Shown: positions 57,157-64,000 of the stretch, piece by piece
Numbering within the stretch: the stretch's first letter is position 1
Layout: every line of letters begins with the position of its first letter
Assembly (NCBI GenBank): GCA_018657065.1
Contig: JABHXU010000005.1
Span: 1-64,000, forward strand
Origin: an archaeon
GTDB lineage: Archaea > Nanobdellota > Nanobdellia > Woesearchaeales > GW2011-AR15
Direction of reading: 5' to 3'
Length of the DNA stretch: 64,000 nt
Translations under genes and position numbers: made by a program
Notes under the pieces: model-generated
Told to the model about the DNA's origin: nothing
Databases searched by the model: none
Seen by the model: only the letters and a program-made list of their open reading frames with translations

Positions 57157-57989
57157 GGTCTTGTGTTGTTTGTGGGTCTTTTTATGAATCAAATAAAGAT
57201 AATTTAATTTCTCAAATTAAAAATTGTTTTTCTAATAATTTAGGACCTGGATTACCAACTGAAAATAATAAAAAAGACATAGTTGGCATAATTGTTCCTC
57301 ATGCAGGTTATTTTTTTTCTGGTGCTTGCGCAGCTCATGCGTATAAAGAAATTTATAATTCTAAATCAAAATCTTTTATTATAATTGGTCCAAATCACCA
57401 TGGACAAAAATCAGGAATTTCAAATAAAGATTGGCAAACTCCTTTAGGAATAGTAAAAACAAATCAACAGTTGGCTAAAAAAATTTCTGAAAACACAGAT
57501 TTAGAAATAGATGATGAACCTCATGTTAATGAACATTCAATTGAAGTTCAATTGCCTTTTTTACAATATTTATTTGATGATTTTGATATTTGCGCTATTA
57601 GTCTAGGATCTGATATTAATTTAAAAAAACTGGGAGAGGATTTAAGTAAAATTCATAAAAATGAAATCTTCATCATTAGTTCTGATTTTACTCATTATGG
57701 TTTAAATTTTAATTATTTGCCATTTGTAACAAATATTGAAAAAAATTTGGAAAGTTTGAATTTATCTTCAATTAAAAAAATTCAAAACAAAAATATTGAA
57801 GATTTTTTAAATCATATAAAGACAACAAAAGACACTATTTGTGGTAAAAATGGAATAATTGTATTTTTAAATATTATTAAAAATATAAAAACTAAGTCTA
57901 ATTTATTATCTTATTATAAATCAAGCGATATAATTCCAGATAAAATGAATTCTGTTAGTTATATTTCAATTAGTTTTGAAAAAAAATAA
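57153..57989 (+). CDS. MEMO1 family protein (AmmeMemoRadiSam system B)
   Basis: The 278-residue protein begins RSCVVCGSFYESNKDNLISQ. It has GIIVPHAGYFFSGACAAHAY with the conserved His, IIGPNHHGQKSGIS, and HVNEHSIEVQLPFLQYLF, with ISSDFTHYG near the end: the His/Cys positions of the metal-binding site of MEMO proteins. These are dioxygenase-like, and in prokaryotes often occur near AMMECR1 and radical SAM genes, forming an uncharacterised system. Neither partner is seen in this window. It overlaps DUF2304 by 4 bases. Confidence 0.93.
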   Translation: MRSCVVCGSFYESNKDNLISQIKNCFSNNLGPGLPTENNKKDIVGIIVPHAGYFFSGACAAHAYKEIYNSKSKSFIIIGPNHHGQKSGISNKDWQTPLGIVKTNQQLAKKISENTDLEIDDEPHVNEHSIEVQLPFLQYLFDDFDICAISLGSDINLKKLGEDLSKIHKNEIFIISSDFTHYGLNFNYLPFVTNIEKNLESLNLSSIKKIQNKNIEDFLNHIKTTKDTICGKNGIIVFLNIIKNIKTKSNLLSYYKSSDIIPDKMNSVSYISISFEKK

Positions 57990-58047
57990 ATAGTAATGAT
58001 ACTTACTTTTATCTGGGGTGGGGGAACTAGAGCTCATGCTCTTTAGC
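57990..58047. other. Convergent intergenic region with a G-rich run and a short hairpin
   Basis: Between convergent MEMO and rsmI, GGGGTGGGGG (58015-58024) is exceptionally G-rich for this genome. It is followed by a stem AGAGC-TCAT-GCTCT (58029-58042), then TTAG. The stem could serve as a terminator or 3'-end processing site for the plus-strand transcript. No gene is visible. Confidence 0.3.
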
Positions 58048-58707
58048 TTAATGCCTAGAAAAATCCCCTTCACCAATTATTAAAACAATTTCTCCTTTAA
58101 CAATTTTTATTTGCTCTAATAATTCTCTTGCTGTACCTCTATAAAATGTTTCAAACTTTTTTGTTAGTTCTCTACCTATAATTATTTTTTTTTCAGGCAA
58201 AATTTTTGAAATTGTCACTAATGTTTTTAATAATCTATGTGGAGATTCATAAAAAATTGTTGTGTGTTTTATATCTTTTAAAATTTGAATTTTTTTTTGT
58301 TCTTTTTTGGGTAAAAATCCATAGAAGGTAAATTTATCTGTTGGTAATCCTGAACAAACTAAAGCTGAAACAAATGCTGTTGGACCGGGAATTGGAGAAA
58401 TTAAAATATTGTTTCGAACACATTCTCTAACTAAATAAAATCCAGGATCACTAATTCCTGGTGTTCCACAATCAGAAACTAAAGCAACATTATAATTTAA
58501 TAAATCGTTAATTATGTTTTTTGTTTTTTTCTCTTTATTCATATCATTATATGAAATAAGTTTTTTATTAATATCATATTTTGATAAAAGAATTGATGTT
58601 CGTCTTGTATCTTCCGCTAAAATGTATTCAACATCTTTAAGCACTTCAACAGCTCTAAAGCTCAAGTCTTTTAAATTTCCAATAGGGGTTGAAACTATAT
58701 ATAGCAT
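58048..58707 (-). CDS. rsmI: RsmI-like 16S rRNA (cytidine-2'-O)-methyltransferase
   Basis: In bacteria RsmI 2'-O-methylates C1402 of 16S rRNA in the decoding centre. The 219-residue tetrapyrrole-methylase-fold protein begins MLYIVSTPIGNLKDLSFRAV. It has ILAEDTRRTSILLSKY, VALVSDCGTPGISDPGFYLV and IPGPTAFVSALVCSGLPTD, then FYESPHRLLKT and GRELTKKFETFYRGTA, all clear family motifs. It is shorter than the bacterial enzyme (about 280), lacking the C-terminal extension. RsmI is a bacterial family and is uncommon in archaea. Confidence 0.93.
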   Translation of the reverse strand: MLYIVSTPIGNLKDLSFRAVEVLKDVEYILAEDTRRTSILLSKYDINKKLISYNDMNKEKKTKNIINDLLNYNVALVSDCGTPGISDPGFYLVRECVRNNILISPIPGPTAFVSALVCSGLPTDKFTFYGFLPKKEQKKIQILKDIKHTTIFYESPHRLLKTLVTISKILPEKKIIIGRELTKKFETFYRGTARELLEQIKIVKGEIVLIIGEGDFSRH

Positions 58708-58729
58708 AAAAATTTAGAACTTAATTAGT

Positions 58730-58747
58730 TTTAAAAAACCTTTTAAG
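58730..58747. promoter_or_regulatory. Divergent TATA-like boxes for rsmI and nrdR
   Basis: TTTTTAAAA-type sequence at 58730-58737 (minus) is about 26 bases before the rsmI ATG at 58707. CTTTTAAG at 58740-58747 (plus) is about 26 bases before the nrdR ATG at 58770. The two boxes nearly overlap, so the genes may compete for initiation. Confidence 0.4.
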
Positions 58748-58769
58748 TTCATATTAGATTCTAAGTTTT

Positions 58770-59228
58770 ATGAAATGTCCTTATTGTGGTTCTTTAAAAA
58801 CTAAAGTTGTGGATAAAAGAGAAACAGAAAAAGATAAAGCTACCAGAAGAAGGAGAGAATGTTTAGATTGTGAAAAAAGATTTACAACTTATGAAAGAAT
58901 TGAATTCATTTCATTAACTGTAATTAAAAAAAATGGTAATATAGTGCCTTTTGAACGAGAAAAAATTATTAAAGGAATAATAAAAGCTTGTGAAAAAAGA
59001 GACGTATCTTTAAAAGACATTGAAACAATTGTCTCTGACATTGAATTTCATATTAAAAACAAAAGCACAACAAATATTCCCTCTTCATTAATTGGAAGAA
59101 TGGTTATGAGTAGACTTAAAAAATTAGATAAAGTGTCATATATTAGATTTGCTTCAGTTTACAGAGATTTTAAAGATCCTGAAGAATTTGCAGAAGAATT
59201 AAACAAATTAGGTAAAAAAAATGGATGA
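58770..59228 (+). CDS. nrdR: NrdR-type transcriptional repressor
   Basis: NrdR senses ATP/dATP and represses ribonucleotide reductase genes. The 152-residue protein has the zinc ribbon CPYCGSLKTKVVDKRETEKD with CLDCEKRFTTYERIE (3-48) and the ATP-cone domain (VIKKNGNIVPFEREKIIKGI, later SYIRFASVYRDFKD). It is complete and in bacterial form. Its target genes lie outside the window. It overlaps the HD gene by 8 bases, which links it to nucleotide pool control. Confidence 0.95.
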   Translation: MKCPYCGSLKTKVVDKRETEKDKATRRRRECLDCEKRFTTYERIEFISLTVIKKNGNIVPFEREKIIKGIIKACEKRDVSLKDIETIVSDIEFHIKNKSTTNIPSSLIGRMVMSRLKKLDKVSYIRFASVYRDFKDPEEFAEELNKLGKKNG

Positions 59229-59856
59229 AAAAAAACTATCAAATTTACTTGAAATATTTTTAACAGTACAGGTTTCAAAAGAACTTCCTAGGCAAGGTTT
59301 TTTGTATTCTGGTTTCAAAAGAGCTGAAGCAGATTCAGTTGCAGCACATTCTTTTTCTGTTTGTGTTTTAACATATCTTTTAGCAAGAGAATTAAAAGAA
59401 GAAGGATGGAAAGTTAACCCTGATGAAGCACTAAAAATTGCTTTAATGCATGATTTAGGTGAATCTATTACTGGAGATATTGGAACATATGCAAAAGAGT
59501 TGGCAAGAGGTATTTTTGATAAAGTTGAAGTTGAAGCATTTAGACTCTTAATGAGAAATACATCAAATAAAAAAGAACTTACCAAATACTTTAACGCATA
59601 TATGGATCCAAAAAGTTTAGAAGCTCAAATTGTTAAATTTGCAGATTCATTAGATGCTTTTGCTCAAGCCTTTACAACCTCAAATGCTGTTATTGAAGAT
59701 CTTGAAGAAAATATGAAAATTATAAGTAAAAAGAAAATAAAAGATCCTAAACTTAGGGCATTATTTAATACTTCAATTCGATTAATTTCAAATAAAAAAG
59801 TCACATTATATAAAGGACATATGGGAAAAAACGACGAAACCCAAGAAACACTTTGA
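59221..59856 (+). CDS. HD-domain nucleotidase (YfbR/HDDC2-like)
   Basis: The 211-residue protein has the HD-domain metal residues: AHSFSV (His, near 43), MHDLGESITGDI (the HD pair and following E), and VKFADSLDAFAQAF (Asp, near 144). This is the order and spacing of the YfbR/HDDC2 group of 5'-deoxynucleotidases. Overlap with nrdR by 8 bases suggests a role in dNTP turnover or control. Substrate is inferred from family and context. Confidence 0.88.
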   Translation: MDEKKLSNLLEIFLTVQVSKELPRQGFLYSGFKRAEADSVAAHSFSVCVLTYLLARELKEEGWKVNPDEALKIALMHDLGESITGDIGTYAKELARGIFDKVEVEAFRLLMRNTSNKKELTKYFNAYMDPKSLEAQIVKFADSLDAFAQAFTTSNAVIEDLEENMKIISKKKIKDPKLRALFNTSIRLISNKKVTLYKGHMGKNDETQETL

Positions 59857-59897
59857 TTTTTTCTCTTAAACATTAACTTTTTATTTTCCTAGAAATG

Positions 59898-59907
59898 TTT
59901 ATTAAGG
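59898..59907 (+). promoter_or_regulatory. TATA-like box of the peptidase cluster
   Basis: GTTTATTAAG-type sequence lies about 28 bases before the ATG at 59930. Confidence 0.4.
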
Positions 59908-59929
59908 ATTTATTCTTAAGAACTGCAAG

Positions 59930-60991
59930 ATGAGAATTAAAAAACTACAAGAAATTATGAAAAAGAAAAAAATAGATCTCTGTTTATTTTTTAGTTTAAA
60001 TTCTCCAAACACAAACATTGTATATTTTTCTTCATACATAGGAAAGGGTATTTTTGTTATTACAAAATCAAATAATTTCTTAATAGTTCCTGAATATGAA
60101 AAAGAAAAAACTAAAAATCTTGATACTAAAATTCATTATGTTGAAAAAACTAAATTTTTACTTAAAGAACTTTCAAATCAAATTAAAAATATCAAAAAAA
60201 CAGGAATTGAAGATGATAAACTAAATCTTAAATTATTTAAAAAAATAAAAAATAAAATCAAAGGTAGATATTGTGACATTTCAATTATATGTAGAGAAAT
60301 AAGATCTAAAAAAGAGAAAAAAGAATTAAACTATATAAAAAAAGCTTGTAATGTTACAGATTCAATTTTTCAAAAAATTTGTAACAATTTTATATTTAAA
60401 ACAGAAGACGAAATTAGAGAATTTATAATTAAAGAATGTAAAAAATATAATTGTGATCTTGCTTTTCCGCCTATAGCTGCTTCAGGTATAGGTACAAGTG
60501 AAGTACACTATGAAGGATCAAAAAAATTAACAAAAGGATTTTTAATGTTAGATTTTGGTGCAAGATATAATGGATATTGTTCTGATATGACGCGAATGTT
60601 ATATTTAGGACAACCGAGCAAAAAAGAATTAGAAAAATTTAACTTAGTATTAAACACATTAAATATTTGTGAAAGTAAATCAAAAAAAATAAAAAAATTT
60701 TCTACACTTTATTCTCTTGCTATAAAATTATTAAAAGAAGATTCAATATATTTTACTCATAAGTTAGGACATGGGATTGGTTTAGACATACATGAATTGC
60801 CAAATCTCTATTTCGATAGTAATCAAAAAATTGAAGAAAATATTCCTTTTACAATTGAACCTGGAATATATTTTGAAAATAATTTTGGAATTAGAATTGA
60901 AGATACTGTTGTAATAGAAAATGGAAAATTAAAAATTTTAACAAAATCAAAAAAAAAATTGGTGATATTAAATGAAAAAACAAAATTATAG
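59930..60991 (+). CDS. M24 family metallopeptidase (Xaa-Pro peptidase-like)
   Basis: The 353-residue protein has the creatinase-like N-terminal domain and the pita-bread catalytic domain. Metal-binding residues are visible in LDFGARYNGYCSDMTRM (both Asp), HKLGHGIGLDIHELPN (His), FTIEPGIY (Glu) and GIRIEDTVVI (Glu). This fits Xaa-Pro dipeptidase/aminopeptidase P. Cytoplasmic peptide turnover is inferred. It overlaps the M32 gene by 20 bases. Confidence 0.92.
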   Translation: MRIKKLQEIMKKKKIDLCLFFSLNSPNTNIVYFSSYIGKGIFVITKSNNFLIVPEYEKEKTKNLDTKIHYVEKTKFLLKELSNQIKNIKKTGIEDDKLNLKLFKKIKNKIKGRYCDISIICREIRSKKEKKELNYIKKACNVTDSIFQKICNNFIFKTEDEIREFIIKECKKYNCDLAFPPIAASGIGTSEVHYEGSKKLTKGFLMLDFGARYNGYCSDMTRMLYLGQPSKKELEKFNLVLNTLNICESKSKKIKKFSTLYSLAIKLLKEDSIYFTHKLGHGIGLDIHELPNLYFDSNQKIEENIPFTIEPGIYFENNFGIRIEDTVVIENGKLKILTKSKKKLVILNEKTKL

Positions 60992-62441
60992 TGAATTAAT
61001 TTCATTAAAAAAGAAAGTAGGATTACTTGGTTCTGTCTCTGAATTATTAGGATGGGATCAAGAAGTAAACATGCCACCTAAAGCAGCTGAAATCCGTGCT
61101 CAAGAGCAAGGAGTAGTTGCTGAATTACATCATCAATTATTTATTGATCCTAAAATTGGAAAATTAATTAAAAATGCAAAAAAAGAAAAATTAACAAAAA
61201 AAGAACTTGCTAATCTTAATGAAATCGAATATGATTATAAAAAAGCAAAAAAAATTCCAAGCGATCTTGTAGTTGCTTTTGCACATACTTCAGCAAAGGC
61301 ACTCGAAGTCTGGAAAGAAGCTAGAGAGAAAAATGATTTTAATTCTTTTACGCCATGGTTAAATAAAACAGTTAAACTCAATAAAAAATATGCAAAAATA
61401 ATTAATAAAAAAAGAGATCCTTTTGAAGTAGTATTTGAAGATTATGAAAAAGGAATAAATGTAAAAGAAGTTGATGTATTATTTAATAAATTTAAAGAAG
61501 AAATTGTTCCATTAATTGAAAAAATAACCTCAATTAAAAAAATTAAAAATAATTTATCAAAAAAAAAGATTCCTGTAGATAAACAAAAAGAAATTTCATT
61601 ATATGTGGCCAAATTAATTGGATATGATTTTTCTAAAGGGAGACTTGATGAATCAACACATCCCTTTACTTCTTGTTATGGTAGAATAACAACAAGATAT
61701 AATGAAGGGTGGATTTCAGCTATTTTATCAACAATACATGAAGCTGGACATGGTATGTATGAACATAATCTTCCAATAAAACATTATGGAACTCCTTTAG
61801 GTCAATCTAGATCATTAAGTATCCATGAATCTCAATCCAGATACTATGAAAATCATATTGGAAGAAGTAAAGAATTTTGGAAAAAGATTCTAAATAAAGT
61901 CAAGAAAACATATGATATAAATATTTCCCTAGATGAAATGTATAAACTCATAAATATTGTGGAACCTAGTTTTATTAGAGTAGAAGCTGACGAACTTACT
62001 TATTCCCTCCATATTATTTTAAGATATGAGCTTGAAAAAGACCTCATAAACAATAGAATAAAAATAAATGAAATTCCAAAAATTTGGAACGCAAAAATGA
62101 AAAAATATTTAGGAATAGTTCCTAAATCAGATTCTGTTGGTTGTCTTCAAGACGTACATTGGGCCATGGGTGGACTCGGATATTTTCCTACATATACTTT
62201 AGGAAGTATGATTGCAGCACAACTCAATTATAAAATGAAATCTGAAATTCCAAATTATAATAAAAAAATTGAAAAAGGAGATTTTAAAGAAATTAATCTT
62301 TGGCTAAATAAAAACATTCATAGTTTAGGTTGTCAATATTCAACTCAAGAATTAATCAAAAAAGCAACTGGAGAAAAATTAAATGTAAAATATTATATAA
62401 ATTATTTAACTGAGAAATTTACAAAGTTGTATAATTTATAA
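60972..62441 (+). CDS. M32 family carboxypeptidase (Taq-like)
   Basis: The 489-residue protein has the metal-binding HEAGH (in STIHEAGHGMYE, near 256), the family signatures LGWDQEVNMPPKAAEIRAQE near residue 27 and HPFTSCYGRITTRYNEG, then SLSIHESQSRYYENHIGRSK with the second Glu. It removes C-terminal residues from peptides. Length is normal for the family. It shares 20 bases with the M24 gene, so the two are coupled. Confidence 0.94.
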   Translation: MKKQNYSELISLKKKVGLLGSVSELLGWDQEVNMPPKAAEIRAQEQGVVAELHHQLFIDPKIGKLIKNAKKEKLTKKELANLNEIEYDYKKAKKIPSDLVVAFAHTSAKALEVWKEAREKNDFNSFTPWLNKTVKLNKKYAKIINKKRDPFEVVFEDYEKGINVKEVDVLFNKFKEEIVPLIEKITSIKKIKNNLSKKKIPVDKQKEISLYVAKLIGYDFSKGRLDESTHPFTSCYGRITTRYNEGWISAILSTIHEAGHGMYEHNLPIKHYGTPLGQSRSLSIHESQSRYYENHIGRSKEFWKKILNKVKKTYDINISLDEMYKLINIVEPSFIRVEADELTYSLHIILRYELEKDLINNRIKINEIPKIWNAKMKKYLGIVPKSDSVGCLQDVHWAMGGLGYFPTYTLGSMIAAQLNYKMKSEIPNYNKKIEKGDFKEINLWLNKNIHSLGCQYSTQELIKKATGEKLNVKYYINYLTEKFTKLYNL

Positions 62442-62480
62442 TATATTTTTCAAAAAATATTGGAAAAAAGGTGTAAAAAT

Positions 62481-64000
62481 ATGAGATATAGAAATTTTCA
62501 AAAAGATGTTAATTATTATAAAAGAATTTTATCAAAAAAGAAAATAAAAAATATTTACATTCATGGAAATATGAATAAATCTGCTTTTTTTTCAATTGCT
62601 CCTTTTTCAAGAGCAACGTCTGAACTAGGAATTGACATGTCTGTGTCTTTTTCACATAATAATAATAAGGATCCTATAATTTTTCGAATTTGGCAAACAT
62701 ATTTAGATTTAAAAAATAAAAATATGACAAAAGAAGCTAAAGCTTTAAATGAATTACTTAATGAAATTAATATAAAAGATTTTAAAAAATATTTTGAGCC
62801 TGTAGATTGTGTTTTGTCTGTTAAAAAAAAAGGTTTTTGTGGTAATTTATCATTAGATTATAAAAATACATGGTATGAAGATTTTTTAAAAACTAAATTA
62901 AGAAAAACAGGAAAAGCAATTATTAAAAACGTTTATGCTTTGAAAAAATCTGAAAGATTTGGAATGGGTTTTGAACTTATTCCTAATAAAAAATTTTTAT
63001 CTCATCCCTTACAAGATTATCTAGATTCTTATGCGATTTCATATAGTGTTTTTCTCGCTGCTAAAAATAATTGTAAATCTATTAAATTAAGTGCAAGTAC
63101 TAAAAGAGAAAATATGAGAGATGTTCCAGAAAAAACTTCTGAACTGATGGCAACATTTGTTGGATTAGAGCTTGAAAAAAATATTCCTTTACCTATTTTT
63201 AAAAAATATCGTAAATTTTCAAATTTACTAAAATTAGATGATATAAAAATTCCCCATGCTACTTTTTCAATTGCTGGAAAAGGATATCATGGTAAACATC
63301 TTTTTGGAGAAAAAATAGGATATCCTACAAAAAACATGAAAACAAAATGGAATTCTCCAGGTAGTATGATTTACAAATATCATTGGGCACCCCAATCAGA
63401 ATTTGAAGATAGACCTCCATTATGTCGACGAGGTTTTACTTCAACAGTACCTATTGATAAACTTATAGAAAGTACATTAATAAATTATAAACTAATGAGA
63501 AAAAGAAACGCAAAAATAGGTAAAGAACTTGAAAAATGTGAAAAAATATTTGTGAAAAGTAATATAAAAAATGGATGTGATTTTGAAGTTGGTTTAATTT
63601 ATAATGGGAAAAAAAGAAGAATTCTTCCTAGTGATTCTGATGCTAGAAATATTATTAATCAAAGAATGTATAAAGAAACTAAAAAAAAATTTGGTATGAT
63701 GGCAAACATTCCTGGTGGTGAAGCTTTTGTAGCACCAAGTTATTTAATAGGAAAAATTGTTGGAGATGTTACAATAAATATTGATAGAAGTTATACTTTA
63801 AATGCTAAAAATCCTTTTATTGCAAAAGCTACAAGAAAAGGATATAAAATACTTAGTGGACCAAAAAAAGTCGTGAATGCTTTTAATAATAGAAAAAAAC
63901 AAGCTTGGCAAAGAATCTTAGAACAACAAAAAAATAAATCGTTAAGCAAAGAAATAATAAAATTGAAAAAGAAAAATTTTGAAAATATTGGTGAATTTGC
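62481..64000 (+). CDS. M29-like aminopeptidase (cut by the window edge)
   Basis: The frame is open from the ATG at 62481, which follows an AAAGGTG ribosome binding site, to the window edge, 506 codons with no stop. Near residue 410 it has MMANIPGGEAFVAPSYLIGK then IVGDVTINIDRS, and near the end FENIGEFA, matching by eye the 'NIPGGEVFTAP' and 'NIGEFGIGTNP' segments of M29 thermophilic aminopeptidase-like proteins. The N-terminal 300 residues do not clearly match. It follows M24 and M32 genes on the same strand by 39 bases, forming a peptidase cluster. Confidence 0.65.
   Translation, partial: MRYRNFQKDVNYYKRILSKKKIKNIYIHGNMNKSAFFSIAPFSRATSELGIDMSVSFSHNNNKDPIIFRIWQTYLDLKNKNMTKEAKALNELLNEINIKDFKKYFEPVDCVLSVKKKGFCGNLSLDYKNTWYEDFLKTKLRKTGKAIIKNVYALKKSERFGMGFELIPNKKFLSHPLQDYLDSYAISYSVFLAAKNNCKSIKLSASTKRENMRDVPEKTSELMATFVGLELEKNIPLPIFKKYRKFSNLLKLDDIKIPHATFSIAGKGYHGKHLFGEKIGYPTKNMKTKWNSPGSMIYKYHWAPQSEFEDRPPLCRRGFTSTVPIDKLIESTLINYKLMRKRNAKIGKELEKCEKIFVKSNIKNGCDFEVGLIYNGKKRRILPSDSDARNIINQRMYKETKKKFGMMANIPGGEAFVAPSYLIGKIVGDVTINIDRSYTLNAKNPFIAKATRKGYKILSGPKKVVNAFNNRKKQAWQRILEQQKNKSLSKEIIKLKKKNFENIGEF

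Noticed and set aside
1-64000. CRISPR arrays, insertion sequences, rRNA or typical tRNA genes
   Set aside because: No regularly spaced repeats, transposase motifs, rRNA-like segments or tRNA T-arm/anticodon patterns were found by reading; the window is almost filled with protein genes. Short or intron-bearing tRNAs could be missed by eye.

Overview
The window looks like part of a small-genome DPANN-type archaeon, most like a Woesearchaeota/Pacearchaeota relative; that placement is inferred from gene content and not proven. The DNA is very AT-rich and almost gap-free. Information processing is archaeal: aIF5B, Trm1, TBP, MCM, an RPA-like OB-fold protein, a primase with small- and large-subunit-like parts, RIO1, aIF1/SUI1, Rpp29, AglB and the archaeal ribosomal protein set with eS4, eL19 and eL32. 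Most first-in-operon genes have a TATA-like box about 25-30 bases before the start codon, which implies leaderless mRNAs. Several internal genes instead carry GGAGG/GGTG-type ribosome binding sites.

Layout. 1-8000: a broken radical SAM gene, trm1, a small secreted protein, aIF5B plus a PUA protein, a broken RelA/SpoT-like HD gene, and a RIO1 / coiled-coil / DUF371 / MCT-1-like PUA operon. 7915-8480: a bidirectional TATA box, a candidate structured RNA, a PRC-barrel gene and a perfect palindrome. 8482-11273: AK6-type kinase, an EamA transporter, Maf and an ArsR-like regulator. 11417-16365: a UDP-GlcNAc operon (glmM, glmU-like, ATP-grasp, glmS). 16366-32240: a glycan assembly and N-glycosylation block (GT2 and GT-C enzymes, methyltransferase, epimerase, paired SMR-type membrane proteins, AglB), with a short RqcH/NEMF homologue inside it. 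32270-45459: an unbroken S10/spc-like operon of 25 genes from uL3 to SecY, running directly on into aglB. 45628-53057: a SpoIIM-like protein, RPA-like protein, MCM, TBP, NAD(P)HX dehydratase, primase and a third broken gene. 53108-58000: a lamin-tail surface protein, three small coiled proteins, GT2 plus DUF2304, and MEMO. 58048-64000: bacterial-type RsmI and NrdR, a YfbR-like HD protein and three peptidases (M24, M32, M29-like), the last cut by the window edge.

How the genes fit together. The UDP-GlcNAc operon can supply the nucleotide sugar used by the glycosyltransferases. Dolichol-phosphate-sugar synthases and GT-C enzymes can build a lipid-linked glycan, the SMR pair is a candidate flippase, and AglB, co-transcribed with the translocon, would transfer the glycan to secreted proteins.

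The most unusual points are three genes each cut by one frame-preserving stop codon; a candidate small RNA closed by a 13-bp stem; a primase whose Fe-S domain appears to have lost its cysteines; a TBP gene with two identical TATA repeats 22 bp apart; perfect palindromes at several promoters; and a three-gene cassette of unknown small proteins that includes a tandem duplication. No rRNA, recognisable tRNA, CRISPR array or insertion sequence was seen. Once the broken genes are counted, no stretch over 300 bases lacks a gene.
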